A stretch of 64,000 nt of DNA from Streptomyces sp. NBC_00247 (GCF_036188265.1 NZ_CP108093.1:3609001-3673000); one strand, 5' to 3'. Positions 52,498 to 62,722 are shown, numbered from the stretch's first letter. A program made the numbers and translations. Notes: generated by a model not told the origin, from the letters alone.

Positions 52498-53598
52498 GTG
52501 GCAACCGTGCACCAGTGGACCGGCCTGGAGGCCAGGGCTCTGCGTCTCGCCCTGCGTTTGAGCGTGCGGGCCTTTGCCGAGCACCTCGGCGTGGCCGTCG
52601 CGACGGTCTCGAAGTGGGAGAGCAAGCGCGCCGAAACCGAGCCCAGACCCGACACCCAGGCGATCCTCGACACCGCCCTCGGACGCGCCGACGCCCACGC
52701 CCACCTGCGCTTCGAGACACTCCTGTTCGAGATGGCCAGCACCGTGCAAGGCGCTGGCCGACGGGTCACCACTTCCGGCCCCCGAGCCTGGGAGTACGAG
52801 TCGTGGGCCGACGACCTGGATCGCGTCGTGGTCGCGCTCGCCCGCCAGAACTTCGCCTTCGCCGACAGCCTGCTCAACCGCTGGTTGGTGCGGTTCGACG
52901 CCCCGAAACTGGACGAAAAGGGCCTGTACCTCTTCGCCCGCTCGACCGCGCTGCTCGGTGACCTCAAACGCGACCAAGGCTCAGTGATCGGCCCACTCTC
53001 CGCCCACCACTCCTACGCCGGAGCCCGCGCGGTCTTCACCCAGCTCGACATCCCACGTCGTGTCGCCCAGCTCGACCTCTCCCTCGCGGTGGTCACCGAA
53101 ATGTCCGGCAAGCTGGAGATCGCTGCCCGCCAGTACGAAACCCTCGCCGTCGATGACCGGCTCTCCCGCCGTGACCGTGCCAGGGCCCGCCTGTGGGTGG
53201 GTACCGCGCTGAGCAAGGGCGGTCGGCACGACTACGCGACCCGCGTCATGCAGGCCGCGACCCGTGACTTCGAGGACCTCACCGAACCCGACGACTGGTC
53301 GGTGGCCCACCAGAAACTCGCCCTCGCCCGCCGTGGCGCCGGCGACCTCAGCCAAGCCCTGCACTTCATCGACATCGCCCGCAGCAGCGGCGCCACCGAC
53401 TCACCGATGCAACGCGTTCGGCTGGACACCGCCCATGGCCACATCCTGCTCTCCGACGCTGCGACCCGAGATGATGGACTCCTCGTCCTTGATCAGGCCA
53501 CCCGTACGGCCTCGCAGTACGGACTCGTGCACCAACTGCGCAGTATCGAGGGCATCAAGGCCATGAGCGAGGGGCCGACCGGCCCCCGGCGACGGTGA
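52498..53598 (+). CDS. XRE-family regulator with TPR-like C-terminus
   Basis: 366 residues, GTG start with GGGAG upstream. The helix-turn-helix is at about 8-45 (LRLALRLSVRAFAEHLGVAVATVSKWE). The C-terminal 280 residues are helical hairpins of TPR type (QYETLAVDDRLSRRDRARARLWVGTAL; KLALARRGAGDLSQALHFID). This architecture fits ligand- or peptide-responsive regulators. It overlaps the region of the YdcF gene start. The last codons are those duplicated at 38.2 kb. Confidence 0.87.
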   Translation: MATVHQWTGLEARALRLALRLSVRAFAEHLGVAVATVSKWESKRAETEPRPDTQAILDTALGRADAHAHLRFETLLFEMASTVQGAGRRVTTSGPRAWEYESWADDLDRVVVALARQNFAFADSLLNRWLVRFDAPKLDEKGLYLFARSTALLGDLKRDQGSVIGPLSAHHSYAGARAVFTQLDIPRRVAQLDLSLAVVTEMSGKLEIAARQYETLAVDDRLSRRDRARARLWVGTALSKGGRHDYATRVMQAATRDFEDLTEPDDWSVAHQKLALARRGAGDLSQALHFIDIARSSGATDSPMQRVRLDTAHGHILLSDAATRDDGLLVLDQATRTASQYGLVHQLRSIEGIKAMSEGPTGPRRR

Positions 53599-53612
53599 CC
53601 AGGGAGAAATGC

Positions 53613-54281
53613 GTGAGCGACAACCAGCAGGCCATCACCGAGGACCAGCGGCGCCGGGCCGCCCTGATCTGGGACTACCACCAGATGCACCACCAACTGC
53701 GCCCCGTCGACGTGGCGATCGGCCTGGGCAGTCACGACCTCGGCGTCGCCACCCACTCCGCCGACCTGTACCGCGCCGGGCTGTTCCCGACCCTGGTCTT
53801 CACCGGCGGCAACAGCCCCACCACCGCCAAGGTCTTCCCACGCGGTGAGGCCGTTCACTTCCGTGAGCACGCCCTCGGTCTTGGCGTCCCGGCCGAAGTG
53901 ATCTTGCTGGAACCGGAGGCAGGCAACACCGGGCAGAACATCACCCTTTCCCGTCAGGTCCTCGCCGCCGCCGGCATCACCCCGGCCACGGTGCTGCTGG
54001 TCTCCAAGCCCTACATGGAACGGCGGTCGTTCGCGACTGCCCGCAAGCTATGGCCCGACGTCGAGATCCTCTGCGCGTCGGAGCCGCTGGAGTTCGACGA
54101 CTACGTGAAGTCCATCGGCGACGAGAAGCTCGTCCTCGACATGCTCGTCGGCGACCTCCAGCGGGTCATCGAGTATCCGAAGCTCGGATTCGCCATCGAG
54201 CAGCAGGTCCCGGAGGATGTGCATGGAGCGTACGAATCCCTCATCCACGACGGCTTCACCAGCCGCCTCATCGCTTCCTGA
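53613..54281 (+). CDS. YdcF/ElyC-family protein
   Basis: 222 residues. GTG 53613 is preferred because AGGGAG lies 7-12 bases upstream; a GTG at 53595 would overlap the XRE stop. The DUF218 fold features are VAIGLGSHDLGVATHSADLY, LVFTGGNSPTT, EPEAGNTGQNITLSR and KPYMERRSFATARK. Family members are implicated in envelope or cofactor metabolism and bind nucleotides (YdcF binds SAM), which is interesting beside an SAH-hydrolase-like gene. It has no transmembrane segment, unlike SanA or ElyC. Confidence 0.85.
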   Translation: MSDNQQAITEDQRRRAALIWDYHQMHHQLRPVDVAIGLGSHDLGVATHSADLYRAGLFPTLVFTGGNSPTTAKVFPRGEAVHFREHALGLGVPAEVILLEPEAGNTGQNITLSRQVLAAAGITPATVLLVSKPYMERRSFATARKLWPDVEILCASEPLEFDDYVKSIGDEKLVLDMLVGDLQRVIEYPKLGFAIEQQVPEDVHGAYESLIHDGFTSRLIAS

Positions 54282-55017
54282 CCTGCCAGAACCGGGCGGG
54301 CTGTGCGCTATTCATCAGCCCAACCTGTTCCCCAGACTGACCACACTGGCCAAGCTGTTCGCGGCGGACTACTGGATCGTCCTGGACGACGTACAGTTCA
54401 CCCGCCGCGACTACCAGCACCGAGCCCGCCTCGGTGACCTCGACGAACCGGACCGTCAGCAGTGGCTCACCGTTCCCACCCACCTTCCCCGCGGACGGCA
54501 AACTCTCATCCGGGACGCGTTGATCGGCGACCCCGGCCTGGCCCGTCGAAAGACGGCGGGGATGCTACGCCAGCACTACGGAGCGAGCCCACACTGGCCG
54601 GCGCTCGCACAGGCCCTGGACCCAGTACTGGATGCCTTCGGCACTGGCAGGACCGCAGCTGCTGCGGAAATCTCCACTCGTGCTCTGCTCAGCCTGCTCG
54701 GTTGGCAGGGCAAGATCCTCGTCAGCAGCGAACTGCCCTCCCGACCGGGCCGTTCCCAGCGGCTCACCGATCTCTGCGCCATCACGGGCGCCCGCGCATA
54801 CGTGTGCGGAACCGGCGGCATGACGTACCTCGACTCGGCACCGTTCGCTGCCGAGGGCATCAGCGTCCTGCCGTTCCAGCCGCCGATGACCGACGTCTGG
54901 CCTTCGGGACGAAGTCTTAGTTCGCTGTGGGCGTTGGCGGCACTCGGCCCGCAAGAGGTCGCTGACCGCGTGCAGCTGCTCGCGTCGGACTTCGGGCTGG
55001 TGGTGCCCGCCGCGTGA
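54223..55017 (+). CDS. WbqC-like family protein
   Basis: 264 residues from ATG 54223, which has GGAGG 7-11 bases upstream and lies inside the 3' end of the YdcF gene (59-bp overlap). The family signature is clear: CAIHQPNLFPRLTTLAKLF, DYWIVLDDVQFTRRDYQHR, and VCGTGGMTYLDSAPF with the late FQPPM. WbqC proteins occur in amino-sugar and O-antigen clusters and are thought to be acyl or formyl-transfer related, but the biochemistry is not established. Tight overlap with YdcF implies a joint function. Confidence 0.85.
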   Translation: MERTNPSSTTASPAASSLPDLPEPGGLCAIHQPNLFPRLTTLAKLFAADYWIVLDDVQFTRRDYQHRARLGDLDEPDRQQWLTVPTHLPRGRQTLIRDALIGDPGLARRKTAGMLRQHYGASPHWPALAQALDPVLDAFGTGRTAAAAEISTRALLSLLGWQGKILVSSELPSRPGRSQRLTDLCAITGARAYVCGTGGMTYLDSAPFAAEGISVLPFQPPMTDVWPSGRSLSSLWALAALGPQEVADRVQLLASDFGLVVPAA

Positions 55018-55262
55018 CCGCTACCTGTTTGTGCTTCGTCCGGATCAGCGGTGTGGGCGGCTCGGCCTGATCGGAAGAGCAGCGGTCAACATCGAAGGTT
55101 GGTCGGTGGAGGAAAAGACGCCGAAGGCTGATGCGGTAGTGCTTCGGAGGCGGGCTGCCTCGGCGCGGAGATTGGGCGCGGGCTCGCGGCTCCTGTGCTG
55201 GATGCGCGAAGGCATTCGAATGCGGGACCTCGACACGATCGGCCGGGGCCCGCTCGTCTTTC
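55018..55262. other. Gene-free 245 bp between WbqC and the XhoI-like gene
   Basis: These are convergent gene ends. A frame of about 80 codons exists on the plus strand but has no ribosome site and no domain. No clear terminator hairpin is seen. Confidence 0.4.
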
Positions 55263-55988
55263 CTAGCCGGGAAGCCCGAGTTCCTTCAGATACGTGAGCC
55301 GGGCGTTTATCGCCGCTGAGAAGTGTCGCCAGTCGAGGCTATCCACCAGCTCCGTCGGCTTGGGCTCCTCGGCCGATGATGTGACGTAGCAGGCGGCGTC
55401 GTACAACTGCTCCGCCACGAGGCGTTCACAGAAGATCCCGAAGCGGTCCTGGTAAGAGGTCTTGTGCCAGTGTGAGTCGATGGGCAGTGCGCCCTTCGCG
55501 ATCCTGACCGGGTTCCTGGACTTCTGGTGGTCTTCCATGATGAAGAAGTAGCCGAGCCAGGGCTTCTCCTTCGGATACAGGTCGGCCAAGACTGCTCGGC
55601 GTAGGTCCACAGCGCTGCCGAGCGCCTCCTCGACCCTGTTGTTGTAGTTGTTGCCGAAGGAAGGGCCACCCAACGCCTTGAGCTCGAAGGCCGCGACGAG
55701 GACGCCCTTGTGGACGACCACCACGTCCCACTGCTTCTGGGGGCGGTAGTAGCCGGGAAGTTCGAGTCCTTGCTTCTTGGTGACCCGGATGCTCTCGGGC
55801 GGGTAGCCGGCTTCGAGGAAGAACTTCGACAGGAGGATCGCGATCGCGTCGAAGTGCTTACCGCCACGTACGGATCCAGCTGTACCGGCTCCGACAGCAG
55901 CCTTGATCGCAGACTGTTCGCCCTGAAGCTTCCTGGCGTCCCAGTAGGCCGCTATCGCATCCTCGAAATCCTGGCGGGTGACCGTCAA
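55263..55988 (-). CDS. XhoI/PaeR7I-family type II restriction endonuclease
   Basis: 241 residues, close to the size of XhoI. The family block WDVVVVHKGVLVAAFELKAL contains a PD-(D/E)xK-like core (acidic residue, then ExK), followed by GGPSFGNNYNNRVEEALGSA, which is diagnostic. Known members cut CTCGAG. The gene is 11 bp downstream of its methyltransferase gene on the same strand, the standard type II arrangement. CTCGAG sites exist in the island (42081, 46940, 48266, 56691), so protection by methylation is required. Confidence 0.87.
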   Translation of the reverse strand: MTVTRQDFEDAIAAYWDARKLQGEQSAIKAAVGAGTAGSVRGGKHFDAIAILLSKFFLEAGYPPESIRVTKKQGLELPGYYRPQKQWDVVVVHKGVLVAAFELKALGGPSFGNNYNNRVEEALGSAVDLRRAVLADLYPKEKPWLGYFFIMEDHQKSRNPVRIAKGALPIDSHWHKTSYQDRFGIFCERLVAEQLYDAACYVTSSAEEPKPTELVDSLDWRHFSAAINARLTYLKELGLPG

Positions 55989-55999
55989 GATTCGTCCTC

Positions 56000-57676
56000 C
56001 TAGTCAGGCAGTTCGGCAAGTCCGTAGACGCGCAGGGCGGCCTCCGTGGCGGCCCTCACGTCTCGCTTGTCGAAAGCTGCCGCCAGGGCTTCTCGGTCGC
56101 GCTCGCTGATCGCTTCCGGGTCGGGGACCCGGATCTTGCGGAGGTACTGGGCCTGGAAGCGGAGGGTCCCCCCTCGCATCTTGACCGCGTACGCCTCCAC
56201 GAATGCTTCCGCGACCTTGGAGAGCAGCAGACCACCCAGCACGCGCATGTCCCAGACGTCCGAGACGATGAAGTACAGGTTGTGGTGAGGGTACAGCCCG
56301 CCCTCATCGAGTACCGGATGGATCGTCAGCTTCATGTCCGGGAACAGCAGCTTGGGCCGCCGGGCCAGTGTGGAATCGACCTTGTCGATGGTCTTGTACC
56401 AGCGGTGCGGCTGCTTGACCGCCACGTAGCGCTTGCGCAATGCGGCTTCGTGATCGTCGAGATACTTTGCGAGCCGGGGATATGCGGCGAGGTCGACCAG
56501 ATCGCCACTCGCAGACCAGGGGTTGACCAGGTAGGTGCCGCTCCAGTTGAGCGCGCCGCTCGTGGTGTCACGGACCATGGCCATAGGCAGCAGTCGGTCA
56601 TCCTCGATCAACTTTTCGTCGCTGGTGAGGAAGACCTTGTCCGCGCCAGTGGCGACGCCAATGCCGACCCTGGTGCCGGTGCCGTTGTTCTCGAGAAGTT
56701 GGAAGTGCTCTGTCAGCTCTTCGAGCACGGCCAGCCGGGCGGGAGAGGCGCTCGGCCACGAGTCCTCGTCCGGGAACCAGTGCGGCATGCGAGCGGCCTG
56801 GAAGGCTTCCGTCGCGACCGTTTCAGTCCGATCACTCGTGTACCAGCGCGCGAAGTCGGTGGCTTGGGGAGCGTCGAAGGCTCGCGTGGTGTCTGCGGCT
56901 ACGGCGGTGCCCTGGCCTCGATTGCTGATGAGCGTGATGGCCGGGTAGGCGGAAACCTGGTCGTCGAACGCGTCGACATCGTGCATGACCAGGGCCAAGT
57001 CCATGCTGAAGCTCTTGGTCACCAGTTGCCTCAGCCGCCGACCGTACTGGTTGCGCATCCAGCGGTCCGCACAGATGAAGCCCAACTGTCCTCCTGGCCC
57101 GAGGCTTCGGAGAGCGACTTCGAAGAAGCCGACGTAGATGTCTGCGCGACCGCTCATGGTGGTGCACGCGTGACGGTAGACCGCCATCCTGTCCGCTGGG
57201 ACGTCCTCCAGACGGATGTAGGGCGGGTTGCCGACCACGTAGTCCGCGTGCTGGATCGCCTCGGGCTGGAGCAGGTAGTCTCCCCGCTCGATCCAGGACT
57301 CTGCTACCGACTGGGCTTCTGCTGGGTCCCAGCCATCGTCGACCAGGTGCTTCTCGACTACTTCGCGGCTCCTGTGGACGTTCCGCTCCAGCAGGTCGAG
57401 CGCACGTACAGCCCCGCGTGCATCACCGATGGGGCGGTTGTACTTGCGGCAGGAAGCGCTGATCCGCGAGGCCACCGCTCCCAGAAACGCTCCCGAGCCG
57501 CAGGCCGGCTCAACAAGCTTCAAGTCGCAGAGGAGCTTGTCCGAGGTGTAGCCCACGAGGTCGAGGATCAGGTCGACGACCCAGCGCCGTGTGAACACCT
57601 CGCCGTGCTCCACGGCCTCCTCGGGGACCGAGGGAAGGGTGTGGAGGGCGGTCTCGAAGAACAGGGGAGTGGCCAC
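56000..57676 (-). CDS. N6-adenine DNA methyltransferase of the XhoI/PaeR7I-like system
   Basis: 558 residues. SAM-binding motif I is VEPACGSGAFLGAV, and catalytic motif IV is VVGNPPYIRLEDV (NPPY, N6-adenine type). HGEVFTRRWVVDLILDLVG at the N-terminus and a target-recognition C-terminal half (PHHNLYFIVSD, FQAQYLRKIRVPDP) match Eco57I-like/PaeR7I methyltransferases. Expected modification is the adenine of CTCGAG. It is transcribed first, before the nuclease, which favours protection on entry. The gene starts about 300 bp from the tRNA-Ser att site. Confidence 0.87.
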   Translation of the reverse strand: MATPLFFETALHTLPSVPEEAVEHGEVFTRRWVVDLILDLVGYTSDKLLCDLKLVEPACGSGAFLGAVASRISASCRKYNRPIGDARGAVRALDLLERNVHRSREVVEKHLVDDGWDPAEAQSVAESWIERGDYLLQPEAIQHADYVVGNPPYIRLEDVPADRMAVYRHACTTMSGRADIYVGFFEVALRSLGPGGQLGFICADRWMRNQYGRRLRQLVTKSFSMDLALVMHDVDAFDDQVSAYPAITLISNRGQGTAVAADTTRAFDAPQATDFARWYTSDRTETVATEAFQAARMPHWFPDEDSWPSASPARLAVLEELTEHFQLLENNGTGTRVGIGVATGADKVFLTSDEKLIEDDRLLPMAMVRDTTSGALNWSGTYLVNPWSASGDLVDLAAYPRLAKYLDDHEAALRKRYVAVKQPHRWYKTIDKVDSTLARRPKLLFPDMKLTIHPVLDEGGLYPHHNLYFIVSDVWDMRVLGGLLLSKVAEAFVEAYAVKMRGGTLRFQAQYLRKIRVPDPEAISERDREALAAAFDKRDVRAATEAALRVYGLAELPD

Positions 57677-57926
57677 GTCTCGACACTACTAGGGAGGATT
57701 TCGGCCACGAGAGTTATCCACAGGGGCGGTCGCGCTCAACGGAGTGATCTGTTCCGTCTGCGGAGCATCGGGCGCGTGAGCCTGATGAGGTCGACAGCCA
57801 TGTCGTTCTCGTGGCCAAGGAGAGCGCGCTCTGGTTCGTCGACGTGAAGGTGCCTGCGACTGAGTAGTGCGCGGGCCAGCGACCGAGCTGACGTGTCACC
57901 TTGGGCCAACTGAGACCATCAACGAA
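57677..57926. other. Gene-free 250 bp between the methyltransferase gene and the tRNA-Ser flank
   Basis: It should contain the promoter of the restriction-modification operon (minus strand). A CCACTGAGACC-like match to the arm repeat (CCAACTGAGACC at 57907) lies 34 bp left of the att core. No gene is supported. Confidence 0.4.
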
Positions 57927-57956
57927 GAAGGGCCCGCAGCAAGCTGCGGGCCCTTC
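57927..57956 (-). terminator. tRNA-Ser terminator
   Basis: A 13-bp perfect stem (GAAGGGCCCGCAG / CTGCGGGCCCTTC) with a 4-nt loop lies 24 bp downstream of the tRNA 3' end. Confidence 0.75.
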
Positions 57957-58035
57957 GACGTATTGCCCGGTGAGAGCAATGGCGGAGGATACGAGATTCG
58001 AACTCGTGAGGGGTTGCCCCCAACACGCTTTCCAA
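57952..58035. repeat. att core copy 4 (within intact tRNA-Ser)
   Basis: This is the 84-bp core shared with 45663-45746 and 42227-42310. It starts in the terminator stem and ends in the anticodon loop of the intact tRNA gene. Confidence 0.9.
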
Positions 58036-58067
58036 GCGTGCGCCCTAGGCCACTAGGCGAATCCTCC
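57980..58067 (-). tRNA. tRNA-Ser (anticodon GGA)
   Basis: An 88-nt class II tRNA on the minus strand. The acceptor stem GGAGGAT pairs with ATCCTCC, followed by discriminator G and an encoded CCA. The anticodon stem-loop ACGCTTGGAAAGCGT presents GGA, the variable arm GTTGGGGGCAACCCCTC is long as in serine tRNAs, and the T loop is GTTCGAATC. It serves as the integration target of the island. The gene stays intact because each insertion restored the 3' half. Confidence 0.97.
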
Positions 58068-58212
58068 GCCGCAAACAATACAAGACGTTGAGGGGTGCTC
58101 GCGAACACGTTCCCGGGGAGATCGTCAGGACGGGGTCGGGCGGACGGATCGGGGAGACCTCGGGGCCGGGCGGGTGGACCTGGAGGGGTGGGGATCGGCT
58201 AAGGTGGGCGTC

Positions 58213-58303
58213 AGCCCCTCACGTGGCGCTATCTGACTGAACTCCCCCAGGGCCGGAAGGCAGCAAGGGTAGGTTGGCTCTGGCGGGTGCGTGGGGGGCC
58301 CTT
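58213..58303 (+). ncRNA. ffs: Signal recognition particle RNA (small, 4.5S type)
   Basis: The conserved apical domain GGGCCGGAAGGCAGCAAGGG (58250-58269) with the GGAA tetraloop and the Ffh-binding internal loop is unmistakable. The ends pair as GCCCCTCACG with CGTGGGGGGC. A TAAGGT -10-like box at 58200-58205 predicts initiation near 58212. The ends are approximate. It is located between tRNA-Ser and dnaX, as in other Streptomyces. Confidence 0.9.
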
Positions 58304-58520
58304 GCGTTTTCCGGGCCCCTTCGCGGGCCCCTCCGAAGAGGCCGTCCCGGGTGGGGTTTCCCCGAGGGGTGGGGCGGGCCCCGGATGGTGCTCCAGCCGC
58401 CCCGTCGCGTGTGTGATCTACATCTCGCCGGTTCGCCGGCGGTCCGGTGTGACCAGGGTCCCCGGTCGCGGGGGTCCGATGCGGAGCCGGTTGTCGGCGC
58501 GTCCCGATAACCTCGTAACT

Positions 58521-60830
58521 GTGTCGTCCCTTGCGCTGTACCGCCGCTACCGCCCCGAGTCGTTCGCCGAGGTCATCGGTCAGGAGCATGTCACTGACCC
58601 GCTCCAGCAGGCCCTGCGGAACAACCGGGTCAATCACGCGTACCTGTTCAGCGGGCCGCGTGGTTGTGGAAAGACGACCAGCGCGCGCATCCTCGCCCGC
58701 TGCCTGAACTGTGAGCAGGGGCCGACGCCGACGCCGTGCGGGACGTGCCAGTCCTGCCAGGACCTGGCACGCAACGGCCCGGGTTCGATCGACGTCATCG
58801 AGATCGACGCGGCTTCGCACGGTGGCGTGGACGACGCCCGTGACCTGCGCGAGAAGGCGTTCTTCGGGCCGGCTTCCAGCCGCTACAAGATCTACATCAT
58901 CGACGAGGCGCACATGGTCACCCCGGCAGGGTTCAACGCCCTGTTGAAGGTGGTCGAGGAGCCGCCGGAGCACCTCAAGTTCATCTTCGCGACGACCGAG
59001 CCCGAGAAGGTCATCGGCACGATCCGGTCGCGTACGCACCACTACCCCTTCCGGCTCGTCCCGCCCGGGACCCTGCGGTCGTACCTCGCGGAGGTCTGCG
59101 GCAAGGAGAACAGCGCGGTCGAGGACGGTGTGCTGCCGCTCGTCGTACGGGCCGGGGCCGGGTCGGTCCGTGACTCGATGTCCGTCATGGACCAGCTGCT
59201 GGCCGGTGCGGGCGAAGACGGCGTGACGTACGCCATGGCGACCTCGCTGCTCGGTTACACGGACGGGTCGCTGCTCGACTCGATGGTGGACGCCTTCGCG
59301 GCCGGCGACGGTGCCGCGGCCTTCGAGGTCGTGGACCGGGTGATCGAGGGCGGCAACGACCCGCGCCGGTTCGTCGCCGACCTGCTGGAGCGGCTGCGTG
59401 ACCTGGTGATCCTGGCGGCCGTGCCGGACGCGGGGGAGAAGGGGCTCATCGACGCCCCCGCCGACGTGGTGGAGCGGATGTCGGACCAGGCGTCCGTCTT
59501 CGGCGCCGCCGAGCTGAGCCGCGCCGCCGACCTCGTCAACCAAGGGCTGACGGAGATGCGCGGCGCGACCTCGCCGCGCCTCCAGGTGGAGCTGATCTGC
59601 GCCCGGGTGCTGCTCCCCGCCGCCTTCGACGACGAGCGGTCGTTCCAGGCGCGGCTGGACCGCCTGGAGCGCGGCGGCGCCTTCGCGGCAGGGGCAGGGG
59701 CAGCGGCGGCAGGAGTGCAGGCGGTACGGGCCGCCCCGCCCGCGGTGGGGTACGTGCCCGGGCCGGAGGCGCATCCGCCCATGCCCACCGCGCCCGCCAC
59801 GGCTCCGTACAACCCGCCGACGGCTCCGTACAACCCGCCCGCAGCCCCGTACGACCCGCCCGCCGCCGCACCGTACGAGGCCCCGGCGCCGCAGGCACCC
59901 GCCGCCGCACCGTCCGCCGAGTACGGGCAGCAGCCTCCGGCCGAGGCGCCGCCCGTCGCTCAGCGGCCCGGTGCCTGGCCCACACCGGCCGCTGCCGGTG
60001 GCGGGGAGCAGGCCCGCCGCCCCGGTGGCTGGCCGACCGCCTCGACGCCGGGTGCCCCGGCGCCCCGCCCGGCCACCCCGGCGCCCGCTCCGGTCGCTCC
60101 CGCCGCCCAGGCGCCCGCCGCGCAGGCCGGGGGGCAGGACATGGCGCAGGGTGCCGGACAGGTGCGGAGCATCTGGCCCGAGATCCTGGAGGCGGTGAAG
60201 AACCACCGCCGCTTCACCTGGATCCTGCTCAGCCAGAACGCCCAGGTCACCGGGTTCGACGGCACCACGCTCCAGATCGGTTTCGCCAACGCGGGCGCCC
60301 GCGACACCTTCGCGAGCAGTGGCAGCGAGGCGGTGCTGCGGCAGGCGCTGGCCGAGCGGTTCAACGCCCAGTGGCGCGTCGAGGCGATCATCGATCCCTC
60401 CGGTGGCGGTGGCCAGCCGATCCAAGGGGGTGGCGGGCGCCCCGGCGGTGGCGCCCCCGCCTACCAGGCCCCCGCCTACCAGGCCGCGTCCCCGGCCCCC
60501 GCGTCCCAGTCGTCGGGGTACCAGGCCGCGGCCCCGCAGCCGTACGAGCAGCGGGCCGCACCCGCTGTGGCGCCTCAGCAGCCCCACCAGCCTCCGTCGT
60601 CGTCCCACCAGTCCCACCAGTCCCAGCAGTCCCCCAGTGGGCAGGGCGGTTCCGGGCCCGCGTCCGGGGCGTACGAGCGGTCCGCGCCCGAGCCGGCGCA
60701 CACGGTCGCTCCGGAGGACGACACCCCGGAGGCGGACGACCCCGACCTCGTGGACTCGGCGCTCTCCGGGCACGAGCTGATCGTCCGCGAGCTCGGTGCC
60801 ACGGTCGTGGAGGAGTACACCAACGAGTAG
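58521..60830 (+). CDS. dnaX: DNA polymerase III subunit gamma/tau
   Basis: 769 residues. The GTG at 58521 starts the conserved SSLALYRRYRPESFAEVIGQ; the open frame further upstream overlaps the SRP RNA and is not coding. Walker A is GPRGCGKTT, the four-cysteine zinc module is CLNCEQ...CGTCQSCQ, the DExx box is IIDEAHMV, and sensor 1 is FIFATTEPEKV. The C-terminal half is a long Pro/Ala-rich linker (about 390-620) and a tau-like domain binding the polymerase core. It is the clamp-loader ATPase of the replisome. Confidence 0.97.
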   Translation: MSSLALYRRYRPESFAEVIGQEHVTDPLQQALRNNRVNHAYLFSGPRGCGKTTSARILARCLNCEQGPTPTPCGTCQSCQDLARNGPGSIDVIEIDAASHGGVDDARDLREKAFFGPASSRYKIYIIDEAHMVTPAGFNALLKVVEEPPEHLKFIFATTEPEKVIGTIRSRTHHYPFRLVPPGTLRSYLAEVCGKENSAVEDGVLPLVVRAGAGSVRDSMSVMDQLLAGAGEDGVTYAMATSLLGYTDGSLLDSMVDAFAAGDGAAAFEVVDRVIEGGNDPRRFVADLLERLRDLVILAAVPDAGEKGLIDAPADVVERMSDQASVFGAAELSRAADLVNQGLTEMRGATSPRLQVELICARVLLPAAFDDERSFQARLDRLERGGAFAAGAGAAAAGVQAVRAAPPAVGYVPGPEAHPPMPTAPATAPYNPPTAPYNPPAAPYDPPAAAPYEAPAPQAPAAAPSAEYGQQPPAEAPPVAQRPGAWPTPAAAGGGEQARRPGGWPTASTPGAPAPRPATPAPAPVAPAAQAPAAQAGGQDMAQGAGQVRSIWPEILEAVKNHRRFTWILLSQNAQVTGFDGTTLQIGFANAGARDTFASSGSEAVLRQALAERFNAQWRVEAIIDPSGGGGQPIQGGGGRPGGGAPAYQAPAYQAASPAPASQSSGYQAAAPQPYEQRAAPAVAPQQPHQPPSSSHQSHQSQQSPSGQGGSGPASGAYERSAPEPAHTVAPEDDTPEADDPDLVDSALSGHELIVRELGATVVEEYTNE

Positions 60831-60996
60831 CGCGGAGCGGGAGGGGGAGCCGGCCGGGGAGCGTTGACCGGAGCGGGCACCCGCTCACGGGCGGGGCCCC
60901 TTCAGGCGCTGGAGGGCGTGCCCGGCCGCCGGAGCCTCCCGTCCACGGACCGGCGGCCGTCGAGGCGCCGCGCCCCCGGCGGTTAGGCTGCATCCC

Positions 60997-62256
<1,260 letters not shown>

Positions 62257-62318
62257 TCCCCGACTCCCCTCTCCGGACCCGGGGGCGTACGCCACCGGGC
62301 CCGCCCGCCCGACCTGGT

Positions 62319-62344
62319 GGCGGCCGAGTGACATCTCGGCCGCC
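62319..62344 (+). terminator. Terminator after purD
   Basis: GGCGGCCGAG pairs perfectly with CTCGGCCGCC around a 6-nt loop, 63 bp after the stop. Confidence 0.7.
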
Positions 62345-62722
62345 CCCGGCGTTTCCGCAGGCCCCACGGTGTCCCCGCGGACTCCGTCGGCACGGGACCA
62401 GCCGCACGGGACCGCCCGGCGAGGCGAAAGGGCGGACGCGCCTCGGGTTGCGCTTCCGGTGCGCCGGAGCACGCTCCCGCGTGTGCGCTGCGTGCGCGGG
62501 GAGAAGGGCTTGCCCATCCATGGCAATAAGTCAGCAGCTTTGCCCAAAGCCATTCCATCGGGTGACGGCTGGGCCATCCGGATGACGCCCGAGAAACCCC
62601 CAACTAGGGTGCGGCGCAAGGATTCCGGCACTTGGCCCACTGACATTGCGATGTCCGAGGGCGGTGCCACAGTGGGGGAGTGAGCAACACCGTCGCGGGG
62701 GCAGAGGGGGTGACTTCCGGTC
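62345..62722. promoter_or_regulatory. Upstream region of the terminal membrane-protein gene
   Basis: 378 bp without a supported gene. The part from 62505 to 62700 is distinctly less GC-rich and contains short AT-containing tracts, consistent with a promoter and leader for the gene at 62723. Confidence 0.35.

Larger units (their letters stand above)
45663..58035. mobile_element. Integrated island A between att copies 3 and 4 (tRNA-Ser side)
   Basis: A 12.4-kb segment flanked by direct 84-bp repeats, one of which is part of the intact tRNA-Ser gene. The cargo is the PIN protein and its membrane partner, the NUDIX/SAH-like/XRE/YdcF/WbqC locus and a XhoI-type restriction-modification system. No integrase is recognised inside. 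Confidence 0.72.

Noticed and set aside
57714..57899. A 61-codon minus-strand frame between the methyltransferase and tRNA-Ser genes
   Set aside because: No ribosome site, Ser/Thr/Arg-rich random composition and no homology recognised.
58287..58520. N-terminal extension of dnaX
   Set aside because: The frame is open but overlaps the SRP RNA end, and the translation is unrelated to DnaX. The conserved protein begins at GTG 58521.
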